NCBI RefSeq assembly: GCF_002162035.1
Contig: NZ_CP021138.1
Span: 620,001 to 684,000 of the forward strand
From: Sulfuriferula sp. AH1
GTDB lineage: Bacteria; Pseudomonadota; Gammaproteobacteria; Burkholderiales; Sulfuriferulaceae
DNA: 64,000 nucleotides
Direction of reading: 5' to 3'
The notes beneath the pieces are model-generated. The model did not search any database and was not told where the DNA came from. It was given only the letters and a program-made list of their open reading frames with translations. This document shows positions 15,451-24,604 of this stretch, in pieces (within the stretch, counting starts at the first letter, position 1; each line of letters begins with the position of its first letter). The translations under genes and the position numbers were made by a program.

Positions 15451-15487
15451 GCCAGTACGATGCAGACACCGGCACCATTGACACGTC
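15451..15487 (+). repeat. Right attachment site (attR), decayed tRNA 3' end
   Basis: GCCAGTACGATGCAGACACC then GGCACCATTGACACGTC: the tRNA T arm and acceptor end with four substitutions and one lost G. It marks the distal boundary of the element. Confidence 0.8.
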
Positions 15488-15540
15488 CTGATCATCTCAG
15501 GCAAATCTAAACGCCAATATGCCTTTTATGCGCGGCCTGG

Positions 15541-17496
15541 CTATTTTAGGTAGCCGTCTTGCTTCATTTTGTTTAACAGTATATTGGATGCATAAATACT
15601 TATGTGGTTAGTATCAATGTAGAGCCATTTATTGTTCAGACGAGCCAGGCAAATGTCTGAATCACAGAATGTATCCTCCGTATAAAATATTTGCAGAGGC
15701 GGATATTTTTCCTTTAATGTGCTTAAATCTTCTTTGTAAGTCCGTTGCTGGATATCGTTTTCTTTTCTGCTGCTATCGCAGTTGTTCGGCGTGACAAAAG
15801 GAACGCGTTGAATGCATTGCAGCGGATCGAAGTGCAGCTTGGGGACGTCCTCGACCAAAACCACGTTTTTTCCGAGTGACAGCATTTGCTGGATAAAGAA
15901 ACCATTGCCAATGATAAACGCTGAATTGGGACTGAGGTTGGCGCCATTGAGTCTGTACGTATTATAGGTATGGTTCGAGTAGTTATATAAATTGGCCATA
16001 ATCACCGTTTTGATCGATTTGTATTTTTTGGCGATGGACAGGGCTTGCTGAGATACCTCGGTGCAATTGTTTGCAAGCGGAAGCCTGAATGTGGGGGTGT
16101 AGCTCAGGTTCGGATACAGAGGGCATGCATGGGCTGCGACCAACATTGAATTCGCAGGAAATTGTTTCGCAAAGATGGCGGAATATAACGCCATCACGTG
16201 GCTATCTCCGACAAACAATAGCTGGGGATTTTCTGAGTTTGATAAACAAACTTCTTCTTTTACCGGTTTCTCGTGGTTGAATTTTTCACAACTACCGTCT
16301 GATTCCCTGGATTCCTTGAATAATTCCAATGTGGCAGGAATGCCTGATTGTTTATTGATGGGCCGCTCCGGATAGCCTTGATGCATGTACACCATGGCAC
16401 CTAGCAGGCCGGTAGCCAATAGCAGGAGAAAAAGGATGAGCGCGGTAACAGAAGCGTTTTTCGCGGTACGAATTTTCTTTTCAATAAACCAGTAAGTCAG
16501 CCAGGCAAGCACTATCGCGATGATAATGGCGCCAAGCTTTTCATATCTTAAGGCTTCGGCATCGACGATTCTCAAATAAGACAGCAGTGGCCAATGCCAC
16601 AGGTAAAGCGGATAGCTGATCAGGCCAATCCAGACCATTGGTTTGGTGGATAACAGTTTTTGATTCAGCCAGGCGGCAGGCCCCGCTGAAATGATAAAGA
16701 ATGCGCCCAGTGTTGGCAGCAGTGCCCACCAGCCCGGAAAATCCCGTCCCTTATTCAGGACGAGCAACCCGGACAGGATAAGCGTAAAGCCAAGCGCTGA
16801 CTGGGCATTCCTGAATTTATCGATGAGCTGGGGTCGATGTAGATTGGCATAAGCCAGCATCCCGCCTGTCATCAATTCCCAGAATCGGGAAACAGGAAGG
16901 TAGAACGCTGCGGTAGGATGGCGCTGCATCAAGTAAATGTTCGCTGCAAAAGAAACAACAGCGATCAGCAGCGTAAGCTTGAGGAAGCTCCATTGGCGTT
17001 TCCAGACAAAGGCCAGGAGCAGTGGCCAGAAGATATAGAACTGTTCTTCAATCGCAAGGCTCCATAGATGAAGCAGCGGTTTGGTTTCCGAGGTGTTGTC
17101 GAAATATCCGTTTTCTCGCCAGAGAACGAGATTCTCGACAAACCCGACGCCTCCCAGAGTGTGCTTGCCCAACTGGTCAAATTCAATTGCAACAAGAAGA
17201 AACCACCCTGCAACCAGACTCGAAAGCAATACCAGTATTAATGCCGGCGCGATCCGCTTGATTCGTCGAATGTAAAATTCAACCAGACTAAAACGATCGC
17301 GTTCCAGGCTGGAAAAAATGATGGTTGAAATCAGGAAGCCGGAAATGACAAAGAATATATCTACGCCGATGAATCCGCCGGGCATGATATCCGGGAATGC
17401 ATGGAATGAAATGACTGAAAGGATAGCTACGGCGCGCAGACCGTCAATGTCGGGGCGGTATTTGGGGTGGGCGAGGTGAGGGTGTTTATGATGCAT
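15541..17496 (-). CDS. Acyltransferase-3 / SGNH fusion, O-antigen or glycan acetyltransferase
   Basis: 651 residues. The N-terminal acyltransferase-3 domain (about 10-370) starts YRPDIDGLRAVAILSVISFH and contains GGFIGVDIFFVISGFLIS and LLHLWSLAIEEQFY; it has about ten membrane helices. The C-terminal SGNH hydrolase-like domain (about 400-650) has the Ser motif LLFVGDSHV and a late Asp/His region (IDTNHIS). Such fusions (OafA type) move acetyl groups across the membrane and onto lipopolysaccharide sugars or other glycans. It borders the integrative element at its 3' end and is more AT-rich than its neighbours, so horizontal origin is possible. Confidence 0.9.
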   Translation of the reverse strand: MHHKHPHLAHPKYRPDIDGLRAVAILSVISFHAFPDIMPGGFIGVDIFFVISGFLISTIIFSSLERDRFSLVEFYIRRIKRIAPALILVLLSSLVAGWFLLVAIEFDQLGKHTLGGVGFVENLVLWRENGYFDNTSETKPLLHLWSLAIEEQFYIFWPLLLAFVWKRQWSFLKLTLLIAVVSFAANIYLMQRHPTAAFYLPVSRFWELMTGGMLAYANLHRPQLIDKFRNAQSALGFTLILSGLLVLNKGRDFPGWWALLPTLGAFFIISAGPAAWLNQKLLSTKPMVWIGLISYPLYLWHWPLLSYLRIVDAEALRYEKLGAIIIAIVLAWLTYWFIEKKIRTAKNASVTALILFLLLLATGLLGAMVYMHQGYPERPINKQSGIPATLELFKESRESDGSCEKFNHEKPVKEEVCLSNSENPQLLFVGDSHVMALYSAIFAKQFPANSMLVAAHACPLYPNLSYTPTFRLPLANNCTEVSQQALSIAKKYKSIKTVIMANLYNYSNHTYNTYRLNGANLSPNSAFIIGNGFFIQQMLSLGKNVVLVEDVPKLHFDPLQCIQRVPFVTPNNCDSSRKENDIQQRTYKEDLSTLKEKYPPLQIFYTEDTFCDSDICLARLNNKWLYIDTNHISIYASNILLNKMKQDGYLK

Positions 17497-17774
17497 CGGA
17501 ATTCGCTATCGCCTTCTTCGGTAAAAGCTTGCGGATAGGGAATGATGCGCAGCGCGATATTTATCGTCCAGGATTCCGTCCCCCCTTGATCGTAAACAGG
17601 ATTTGTCATGTGAGACAAAGACTGTTTATCTTGTAGGTATTATGCCATGACATTTCGTTTCTGGTCAGGATTTCTGGTTGGATTATGGAAAAGTCTGCCA
17701 AGGTCATACCCGACCGGTATTGGTCGGGTATGGTAGGATATCGGATGTGTTTAGGCATTCAACCCTGATGAGGA

Positions 17775-17999
17775 ATGATGATGCGTATTCTGATGATGTT
17801 GGCATGGCTGCTGGTATTGGCGGGCTGTGATGCGCATAAGGTGCCGCCGACTCTGCCTAAAGTGGAAGCGTCGCAACCGGCGCAGGACAGGATGTTCGAC
17901 AGTCAGCGCCATGCGCTGGAACAGGCCGGACAGCTGGATGACAAGATGCAGCGTGATGCGGCGGCACAACGGCAGGCGATAGATCGGCAGGCTCAGTAA
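17775..17999 (+). CDS. Small lipoprotein, function unknown
   Basis: 74 residues with a lipoprotein signal: hydrophobic stretch LMMLAWLLVLAGC, lipobox LAGC, Cys at residue 18. The mature part is about 56 residues, polar and helical (MFDSQRHALEQAGQLDDKMQ). Preceded by GAGGA. The stop overlaps the next start (TAATG), so it is coupled to the ychJ gene. Asp at +2 after Cys would suggest inner-membrane retention. Confidence 0.75.
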   Translation: MMMRILMMLAWLLVLAGCDAHKVPPTLPKVEASQPAQDRMFDSQRHALEQAGQLDDKMQRDAAAQRQAIDRQAQ

Positions 18000-18388
18000 T
18001 GAGGCATGACATGCCGGCTTGTCCGTGTGGCTCGGGTTTGGCGTTGGTAGCATGTTGCGGGCGCTATCTGGCGGGCGAATCGGCGCCAGCTGCAGAAGTC
18101 TTGATGCGGTCGCGGTATACGGCGTTCGTCATGCAGGACGAGGCTTATTTATTGGCGACATGGCATCCTTCCACACGCCCCCCACATCTGGGTCTGGCCC
18201 AGGAGACGCCGCGCCCGCAATGGCTGGGATTAAAGATTCTGGGCCATCAGTCGCAGGACGCGACGCATGCGACAGTGGAGTTCGTCGCCCGGCAAAAGAT
18301 CGCCGGACGCGCTTACCGCCTGCATGAGGTGAGCCGCTTCGTGCTGGAATCAGGGCGCTGGTTTTATGTGGACGGTGATGCCGGTTAA
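17999..18388 (+). CDS. YchJ family SEC-C motif protein (UPF0225)
   Basis: 129 residues. The N-terminal SEC-C zinc motif is CPCGSGLALVACCGRYL (residues 8-24), followed by the YchJ core (AEVLMRSRYTAFVMQDEAYL, TWHPSTRP, VEFVARQKI, HEVSRFVLESGRWFYVDG). E. coli YchJ is longer and has a second SEC-C motif; this is the common short form with one. The biochemical role is unknown; zinc binding is expected. Confidence 0.9.
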   Translation: MRHDMPACPCGSGLALVACCGRYLAGESAPAAEVLMRSRYTAFVMQDEAYLLATWHPSTRPPHLGLAQETPRPQWLGLKILGHQSQDATHATVEFVARQKIAGRAYRLHEVSRFVLESGRWFYVDGDAG

Positions 18389-18413
18389 CGGTCGGAAACA
18401 AGCGTGCTTGGGG

Positions 18414-18419
18414 TATAAT
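18414..18419 (+). promoter_or_regulatory. Probable -10 box of ppa
   Basis: TATAAT at 18414-18419, 32 bases before the ppa ATG. The -35 element is not clear. Confidence 0.4.
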
Positions 18420-18451
18420 TTTATTTTTGATAGTCAGTAGAGGCGATATAA

Positions 18452-18985
18452 ATGAGTTTGAATCAGGTTCCGGCAGGCAAGGATTTACCGAATGATTTTA
18501 ATGTGGTGATCGAGATTCCGATGAACGGGGCACCCATCAAGTACGAGGTGGATAAGGATAGCGGCGCGATTTTTGTAGACCGTTTCATGTCGACTGCGAT
18601 GCATTACCCTTGCAACTACGGCTATATTCCGCAAACCTTGTCGGAAGACGGCGATCCGGTCGATGTGCTGGTAATCACGCCATTCCCGCTCATGCCGGGT
18701 GTGGTCGTGCGCTGCCGTACCCTGGGCATGCTGAAAATGAGCGATGAAGCCGGCTTTGACGCAAAGCTGGTAGCGGTGCCGGTAGAAAAGCTGAGTGGTT
18801 TGTATAAATCGGTAAAATCCGTACATGACCTGCCCACATTGACGCTGGCGCAAATCGCTCATTTTTTCGAACATTACAAAGATTTGGAACCGGGAAAGTG
18901 GGTAAAGGTCGAAGACTGGACCGGGGTAGAAGAAGCCAAGGCAGAAATCATGGCAGGTGTGACACGTTACAACACGCCAGCCTGA
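18452..18985 (+). CDS. ppa: Inorganic pyrophosphatase
   Basis: 177 residues, family I. It hydrolyses pyrophosphate to phosphate and so pulls biosynthetic reactions forward. Signature residues are present: [33 protein letters not shown], and the metal-binding [11 protein letters not shown]. Length matches E. coli Ppa (176). It stands alone, with its own -10 box and a terminator 19 bases after the stop. Confidence 0.97.
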   Translation: MSLNQVPAGKDLPNDFNVVIEIPMNGAPIKYEVDKDSGAIFVDRFMSTAMHYPCNYGYIPQTLSEDGDPVDVLVITPFPLMPGVVVRCRTLGMLKMSDEAGFDAKLVAVPVEKLSGLYKSVKSVHDLPTLTLAQIAHFFEHYKDLEPGKWVKVEDWTGVEEAKAEIMAGVTRYNTPA

Positions 18986-19004
18986 TCGGTGGGTTAAACA
19001 ACAA

Positions 19005-19034
19005 AAAAAGACACCGGTATGAGGTGTCTTTTTT
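19005..19034 (+). terminator. Terminator of ppa
   Basis: AAAAAGACACC paired with GGTGTCTTTTTT, 7-base loop, ending in six T residues. Confidence 0.85.
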
Positions 19035-19054
19035 GTTTCATGCGAGGTGAACAA

Positions 19055-19951
19055 ATGGATGCGGTAGTGCAGGCGAGAGGTGGCGATACGCCGGAAATGT
19101 TTGTGCATGACATGGATGCCACGAGTCTTCGGGCTGCGCAGCAGATGGCCGCGCAGCAGGCCGGTTTATCCGTGTATTTCAGCGATACGATGCATGCGAG
19201 CGGAACGAGAGCGCCGGAGATGGCGGTGATCCCGTCAGGATGGTTTGAAATAGGCTCGCCGGAACATGAGCCGGGGCATGACGATAGTGAATCACCGCAA
19301 CGCTATGTACAGGTTAGCCGGGCGTTTGCGATAGGGCGTTTTACCGTTACCGCGGAGCAGTGGGAGCAATTCGCTGCGGCAACCGGATTCCGTCCCGGGC
19401 GGGAGTTGATCTGGCCAAAGGGGCGTGAACCGATCGTCAATGTGCGCACGCCGGATATAGAGCGTTATATCGCCTGGCTCAATGCTGAAACGGGGAAGTT
19501 ATATCGTTTGCCTACTGAGGCGGAGTGGGAGTATGCGGCACGTGCCGGTACTCATACCGCTTTTCATTTCGGTGATATGACCAGCTGCAAGGAAGTGTTG
19601 TTCAAACCGATTTTTCCGATGCCGACCAGGAAAAAGAAATGGTCGTTCATGCCGCAATGCGCTCAGTTGATGTGGGCTATGGAAGTGGGAACCAAGCCTG
19701 CCAATTTGTGGGGTTTGCATGATGTGCACGGTAATGTATGGGAAGTGACGGCGACGCCGTGGCAGCCTAATCACCTGAAGACCCCGAGTGACGCGCATCA
19801 GGTCGAGTCTCGCGGCAAAAACCAGCGTATCGTGGTCAAGGGCGGCTCATGGTTTGACCCCGCAGTTGCGGCGCGCAGTGCAGCGCGCTGGTCGCGTTTG
19901 CGCGATGAGCTGGATGTGAATATGGGATTCAGGCTGGTGCGTGAGATCTAA
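19055..19951 (+). CDS. FGE-sulfatase-domain protein (SUMF1/EgtB/PvdO-like), catalytic Cys pair absent
   Basis: 298 residues from the ATG at 19055, which has GAGGTGA seven bases ahead; the frame is open from 19019 but that part is the ppa terminator. The formylglycine-generating-enzyme fold runs from about residue 55: VIPSGWFEIGSPEHEPGHDD, RLPTEAEWEYAARAG, NLWGLHDVHGNVWE, VKGGSWFD and a final ARSAARWSRLRDE and MGFRLV. Active FGE has a Cys pair in GGSYxCHxxYC; here the segment is GGSWFDPAVAARSA, so sulfatase activation is not expected. Other members of the fold are iron oxygenases or binding proteins; the role here is unknown. Confidence 0.85.
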   Translation: MDAVVQARGGDTPEMFVHDMDATSLRAAQQMAAQQAGLSVYFSDTMHASGTRAPEMAVIPSGWFEIGSPEHEPGHDDSESPQRYVQVSRAFAIGRFTVTAEQWEQFAAATGFRPGRELIWPKGREPIVNVRTPDIERYIAWLNAETGKLYRLPTEAEWEYAARAGTHTAFHFGDMTSCKEVLFKPIFPMPTRKKKWSFMPQCAQLMWAMEVGTKPANLWGLHDVHGNVWEVTATPWQPNHLKTPSDAHQVESRGKNQRIVVKGGSWFDPAVAARSAARWSRLRDELDVNMGFRLVREI

Positions 19952-19966
19952 GCGCTGTAATTTGCA

Positions 19967-19995
19967 TTGAAAGTAAGCTGCAACTCGTTTATAAT
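19967..19995 (+). promoter_or_regulatory. Sigma-70 promoter of tRNA-Val
   Basis: TTGAAA at 19967-19972, 17-base spacer, TATAAT at 19990-19995, eleven bases before the tRNA. Confidence 0.8.
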
Positions 19996-20006
19996 GCCGC
20001 TTCTTT

Positions 20007-20083
20007 AGGCGCGTAGCTCAGCTGGTTAGAGCACCACCTTGACATGGTGGGGGTCGTTGGTTCGAGTCCAATCGCGCCTACCA
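20007..20083 (+). tRNA. tRNA-Val (anticodon GAC)
   Basis: 77 bases with encoded CCA. Acceptor AGGCGCG/CGCGCCT, anticodon stem CCACC/GGTGG around loop TTGACAT, T arm with GGTTCGAGTCC. The anticodon GAC reads GUC and GUU. Confidence 0.95.
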
Positions 20084-20210
20084 ACGGATAACTTTGATAT
20101 TTTGGCTGGATAGAAAGGTAGCGTTATGACACCGCGAACTTGTTTTTATGCTAAGTCCAATAAGGTCGCGTCTATCCCTTGAGTAGGTTTTGATAATTTG
20201 TATTGTCTGA

Positions 20211-20239
20211 AAAAGCGCGGCTAGTCCGCGCTTTTTTAT
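20211..20239 (+). terminator. Hairpin with T-run directly before thrS
   Basis: AAAGCGCGG / CCGCGCTTT with loop CTAGT and a following TTTTTTATTTT. It lies only 18 bases before the thrS start. It either ends the tRNA-Val transcript or acts as an attenuator of the thrS operon. Confidence 0.7.
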
Positions 20240-20256
20240 TTTCTATCGGAGAAATC

Positions 20257-22176
20257 ATGCTTCATATCACTTTGCCAGATGGTTCGGTTCGTGAATTCGC
20301 CCAGCCGGCTACGGTTGCCGAAGTGGCTGCGTCTATTGGTGCCGGACTGGCAAAGGCAGCACTGGCCGGCCGGGTCGATGGCCATCTGGTCGATACCAGC
20401 CATCTGATTACGGCCGATGCGCAACTGGCGATCGTGACCGACAAGGATGCGGACGGCCTGGAAGTGATCCGGCATTCGACAGCGCATTTACTGGCATTTG
20501 CCGTGAAATCCCTGTACCCGGATGCGCAAGTGACCATAGGCCCGGTGATTGAAGACGGGTTTTATTACGATTTCTCGTACAAACGTCCCTTTACGCCGGA
20601 AGACTTGCTGGCGATCGAGAAAAAAATGGCGGAGCTGGCCAAGCGCGATCTCGCGGTCATCCGTCAGGTCGTGCCGCGCGATGAAGCGGTCGCCTATTTC
20701 AAAGGTCTGGGCGAGTATTACAAGGCCGAGCTGATCGAGGCGATCCCGGCTGGTGAAGATGTGTCGCTGTATGCCGAAGGCGAATTTACCGATCTGTGCC
20801 GCGGGCCGCATGTGCCTTCGACCGGCAAACTCAAGCATTTCAAGCTGATGAAGCTGGCCGGTGCCTACTGGCGCGGTGATCATCGCAATGAAATGCTGCA
20901 GCGCATTTATGGTACTGCATGGGCCAAAAAGGAAGAGCTGGAGGCTTACCTGCATCGCCTGGAAGAGGCCGAGAAGCGCGACCATCGCAAACTGGCCAAG
21001 CAGCTCGACTTGTTCCATATGCAGGACGAAGCGCCGGGCATGGTGTTCTGGCATCCCAACGGCTGGGTGATCTGGCAGCAGATCGAGCAATATATGCGCG
21101 AGCAGTTTCGTGATTATGGCTATCAGGAAATTCGCACGCCGACGGTGATGGACCGCAATATGTGGGAGAAATCCGGCCACTGGGACAATTACCGCGACAA
21201 TATGTTCACCACGGCCTCAGAGAATCGTGAGTATGCGGTCAAGCCGATGAATTGCCCCGGCCATGTGCAGGTGTTTAACCATGGTCTGCATAGTTATCGT
21301 GATTTGCCGATGCGTCTGGCCGAGTTTGGTTCTTGTCACCGCAATGAGCCGTCTGGTTCGCTGCATGGCTTGATGCGGGTGCGTGGTTTTACTCAGGATG
21401 ATGCGCATATTTTCTGTACCGAAGCGCAAATCGAATCAGAAGTGGCCGATTTTATCGTGATGCTGCAAAAGGTATACGCGGATTTCGGTTTTGACGAGAT
21501 GCTGGTCAAGCTGTCCACGCGTCCGGTAAAGCGTGTCGGTTCCGATGAAACCTGGGACAAGGCGGAAGCGGCACTGGCTGCCGCATTGACGCAAAACCGC
21601 CTGGATTTTGATTTGCAGCCGGGCGAAGGCGCGTTCTATGGCCCGAAGATCGAGTTTACGCTGAAAGACAGCCTCGGGCGCTTATGGCAGTGCGGTACTA
21701 TTCAGCTTGATTTCAATCTGCCGGTGCGGCTGGATGCCAAGTATGTAGATGAAGACAATACCCGCAAGCCACCGGTCATGCTGCATCGGGCGATCCTGGG
21801 TTCGATGGAGCGTTTCATCGGCATTCTGATCGAGCATCATGCCGGCGTGTTCCCGTTATGGCTGGCGCCTGTGCATATAGTCGTATTGAACATTACCGAT
21901 AATCAGGCCGAATACGCGCAAAAAATTCATGCTGATTTACGTGCTGCAGGAATTTATGCGACGTTGGACTTGAGAAATGAGAAAATAACCTATAAAATTC
22001 GGGAACATAGTTTACAAAAGCTGCCTTATCAGCTCATTGTCGGCGATAAGGAAATGGCCGCAGGTATGGTTACGGTGCGTGCGCGGAACGGCGCAGACCT
22101 CGGCCAAATGTCTGTGGATGCGCTTATCGCCAAGTTGAAGTCTGAAATCGCACAGCGCAAACCAAGCGAGGGGTGA
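20257..22176 (+). CDS. thrS: Threonine--tRNA ligase
   Basis: 639 residues from the ATG at 20257 (CGGAG ahead); the upstream part of the frame is the hairpin. Domains in order: TGS (about 1-60, [14 protein letters not shown]), the second additional editing domain with [27 protein letters not shown] and AYWRGD, the class II catalytic core (motif 2 [20 protein letters not shown], motif 3 [18 protein letters not shown]) and the anticodon domain from about 535. The zinc ligands Cys (MNCPGH) and two His are kept. It charges tRNA-Thr. It is the first gene of the thrS-infC-rpmI-rplT cluster. Confidence 0.97.
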   Translation: MLHITLPDGSVREFAQPATVAEVAASIGAGLAKAALAGRVDGHLVDTSHLITADAQLAIVTDKDADGLEVIRHSTAHLLAFAVKSLYPDAQVTIGPVIEDGFYYDFSYKRPFTPEDLLAIEKKMAELAKRDLAVIRQVVPRDEAVAYFKGLGEYYKAELIEAIPAGEDVSLYAEGEFTDLCRGPHVPSTGKLKHFKLMKLAGAYWRGDHRNEMLQRIYGTAWAKKEELEAYLHRLEEAEKRDHRKLAKQLDLFHMQDEAPGMVFWHPNGWVIWQQIEQYMREQFRDYGYQEIRTPTVMDRNMWEKSGHWDNYRDNMFTTASENREYAVKPMNCPGHVQVFNHGLHSYRDLPMRLAEFGSCHRNEPSGSLHGLMRVRGFTQDDAHIFCTEAQIESEVADFIVMLQKVYADFGFDEMLVKLSTRPVKRVGSDETWDKAEAALAAALTQNRLDFDLQPGEGAFYGPKIEFTLKDSLGRLWQCGTIQLDFNLPVRLDAKYVDEDNTRKPPVMLHRAILGSMERFIGILIEHHAGVFPLWLAPVHIVVLNITDNQAEYAQKIHADLRAAGIYATLDLRNEKITYKIREHSLQKLPYQLIVGDKEMAAGMVTVRARNGADLGQMSVDALIAKLKSEIAQRKPSEG

Positions 22177-22220
22177 GTTTACTCACTCCTCTTGTATTTT
22201 GATTTTCAGGAGTTGCGACT

Positions 22221-22739
22221 ATCGCTCAGGATAAAGAAACGCGAATCAACGGCGAAATTACCGGATCAGAGATTCGTTTGATAGGGGTTGACGGCGAGCC
22301 GTTAGGTATTTTTACGGCGGCACAAGCGTTAAAGATGGCTGAAGAAGCCGAAGTCGATCTGGTCGAGATCGCACCGCAGGCCAAGCCGCCGGTGTGCCGC
22401 TTGATGGATTACGGCAAATTCAAGTACCAGCAGAGCAAACGCCAGCACGAAGCCAAGCTCAAGCAGAAACAGATTCAGGTCAAGGAAATCAAGTTCCGCC
22501 CGGGAACGGATGAAGGCGATTACCAGATCAAGCTGCGTAATTTGATCAAGTTTCTGGAAGAAGGCGATAAAGCCAAGGTCACTCTGCGTTTCCGTGGCCG
22601 TGAAATGGCGCACCAGGAGATCGGTTTGGCGCAATTGAAGCGCGTGGAAGCCGATTTGGCCGAACATGCCGTTGTCGAGCAGTTCCCGAAAATGGAAGGC
22701 CGGCAAATGGTGATGATGTTGGCGCCAAAACGCAAGTAA
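22221..22739 (+). CDS. infC: Translation initiation factor IF-3, apparent AUC start
   Basis: 172 residues if translation starts at ATC 22221. The in-frame stop at 22200 leaves no ATG, GTG or TTG before 22278, which would delete the conserved N-terminal [26 protein letters not shown] at 22207-22212 is spaced 8 bases from the ATC, so this is the decided start. IF3 domains N (to about 80) and C ([38 protein letters not shown]) are complete. E. coli infC uses AUU and is autoregulated because IF3 rejects such codons; the same control is expected here. Confidence 0.93.
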   Translation: MAQDKETRINGEITGSEIRLIGVDGEPLGIFTAAQALKMAEEAEVDLVEIAPQAKPPVCRLMDYGKFKYQQSKRQHEAKLKQKQIQVKEIKFRPGTDEGDYQIKLRNLIKFLEEGDKAKVTLRFRGREMAHQEIGLAQLKRVEADLAEHAVVEQFPKMEGRQMVMMLAPKRK

Positions 22740-22868
22740 GCAGAATTTGCAGTGCAGTCGGCTGCAAACGCGCCTGATGCAGCAAGTCAGGTGTTATGAG
22801 GTGATGTCCGGGTTCCTAAATGTTTCAAAGTGAGACTGCCCGGCGTCTGCCATTTAGGAGTGAATGTA
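22740..22868. promoter_or_regulatory. infC-rpmI spacer, probable L20-type leader
   Basis: 129 bases with several complementary segments upstream of rpmI. In gammaproteobacteria L20 represses rpmI-rplT by binding this region. I see no sequence identity to that operator, so the role is inferred from position only. Confidence 0.3.
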
Positions 22869-23066
22869 ATGCCAAAGATGAAAACCAAGTCGGGTGCGGC
22901 AAAACGCTTCAAAGCGTTGGCCAACGGCGGTGTCAAGCGCGGTCAAGCGTTTAAACGTCATATCCTTACCAAGAAAACCACCAAAAACAAGCGTCAATTG
23001 CGTGGCACGCTGATGGTTGATGCAACCAACATGCGTTCTGTGCGCGCCATGTTGCCCTACGCATAA
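22869..23066 (+). CDS. rpmI: Ribosomal protein bL35
   Basis: 65 residues from the ATG at 22869 with TAGGAG ahead. It starts [19 protein letters not shown] and is strongly basic with the usual [18 protein letters not shown]. It is a large-subunit ribosomal protein. It precedes rplT by 12 bases, the standard order. Confidence 0.97.
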   Translation: MPKMKTKSGAAKRFKALANGGVKRGQAFKRHILTKKTTKNKRQLRGTLMVDATNMRSVRAMLPYA

Positions 23067-23078
23067 AGGAGAATTTAA

Positions 23079-23438
23079 ATGCCAAGAGTAAAACGTGGTG
23101 TCACCGCGCGTGCGCGTCATAAGAAGATTATCGATCAAGCCAAAGGCTATCGTGGTCGTCGCAAGAACGTTTACCGTATCGCCAAACAGGCGGTGATGAA
23201 AGCGGGGCAATATGCCTACCGCGATCGTCGTCAGCGTAAGCGTCAATTCCGTTCATTGTGGATTGCGCGTATCAATGCAGCGGCACGTCAGTGCGGCATG
23301 CGTTACAGCGTATTCATGAATGGCCTGAAAAAAGCTGAAATCGTGCTGGACCGCAAGGTGCTGGCTGATTTGGCGGTATTTGACAAACCTGCATTTGCGT
23401 TATTGGCTGAACAGGCTAAAGCAAAGCTGGTCAGTTAA
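23079..23438 (+). CDS. rplT: Ribosomal protein bL20
   Basis: 119 residues; AAGGAG ahead of the ATG. Starts [20 protein letters not shown] and contains [20 protein letters not shown] and the globular C-terminal part [20 protein letters not shown]. bL20 is needed early in 50S assembly and in other proteobacteria represses its own operon. A strong terminator follows. Confidence 0.98.
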   Translation: MPRVKRGVTARARHKKIIDQAKGYRGRRKNVYRIAKQAVMKAGQYAYRDRRQRKRQFRSLWIARINAAARQCGMRYSVFMNGLKKAEIVLDRKVLADLAVFDKPAFALLAEQAKAKLVS

Positions 23439-23452
23439 ATCAGCGGGAAGCG

Positions 23453-23480
23453 AAAAAGGAGGCCGCTGGCCTCCTTTTTT
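23453..23480 (+). terminator. Terminator of thrS-infC-rpmI-rplT
   Basis: AAAAAGGAGGCC / GGCCTCCTTTTT, perfect 12-bp stem with a 3-base loop, ending in six T residues. Confidence 0.95.
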
Positions 23481-23491
23481 GTTTGCTTGGC

Positions 23492-24593
<1,102 letters not shown>

Positions 24594-24604
24594 TTTGGGT
24601 AATC

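Larger units (their letters stand above)
11053..15487. mobile_element. Small integrative element in a tRNA-Thr gene
   Basis: The element is bounded by an imperfect direct repeat: 11053-11090 (tRNA 3' part plus TTGACACGTC) and 15451-15487. Inside are a tyrosine integrase next to the tRNA, a ribbon-helix-helix-like small protein, an AlpA regulator, an HTH protein, a replication-initiator-like protein and two small unknown proteins, all on the plus strand. Non-coding DNA is AT-rich and full of ordered repeats. No structural, conjugation, toxin-antitoxin or nuclease genes are recognisable. The layout resembles an integrated plasmid or phage satellite of minimal size. Boundaries and integrase are seen directly; the lifestyle is inference. 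Confidence 0.85.
15006..15540. other. Gene-free right end of the element
   Basis: 535 bases without a supportable gene. In order it holds repeat array A (three copies), repeat array B (four copies), an integrase arm-type repeat at 15393-15407, attR at 15451-15487 and the 3' flank of the acyltransferase gene. Confidence 0.8.
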
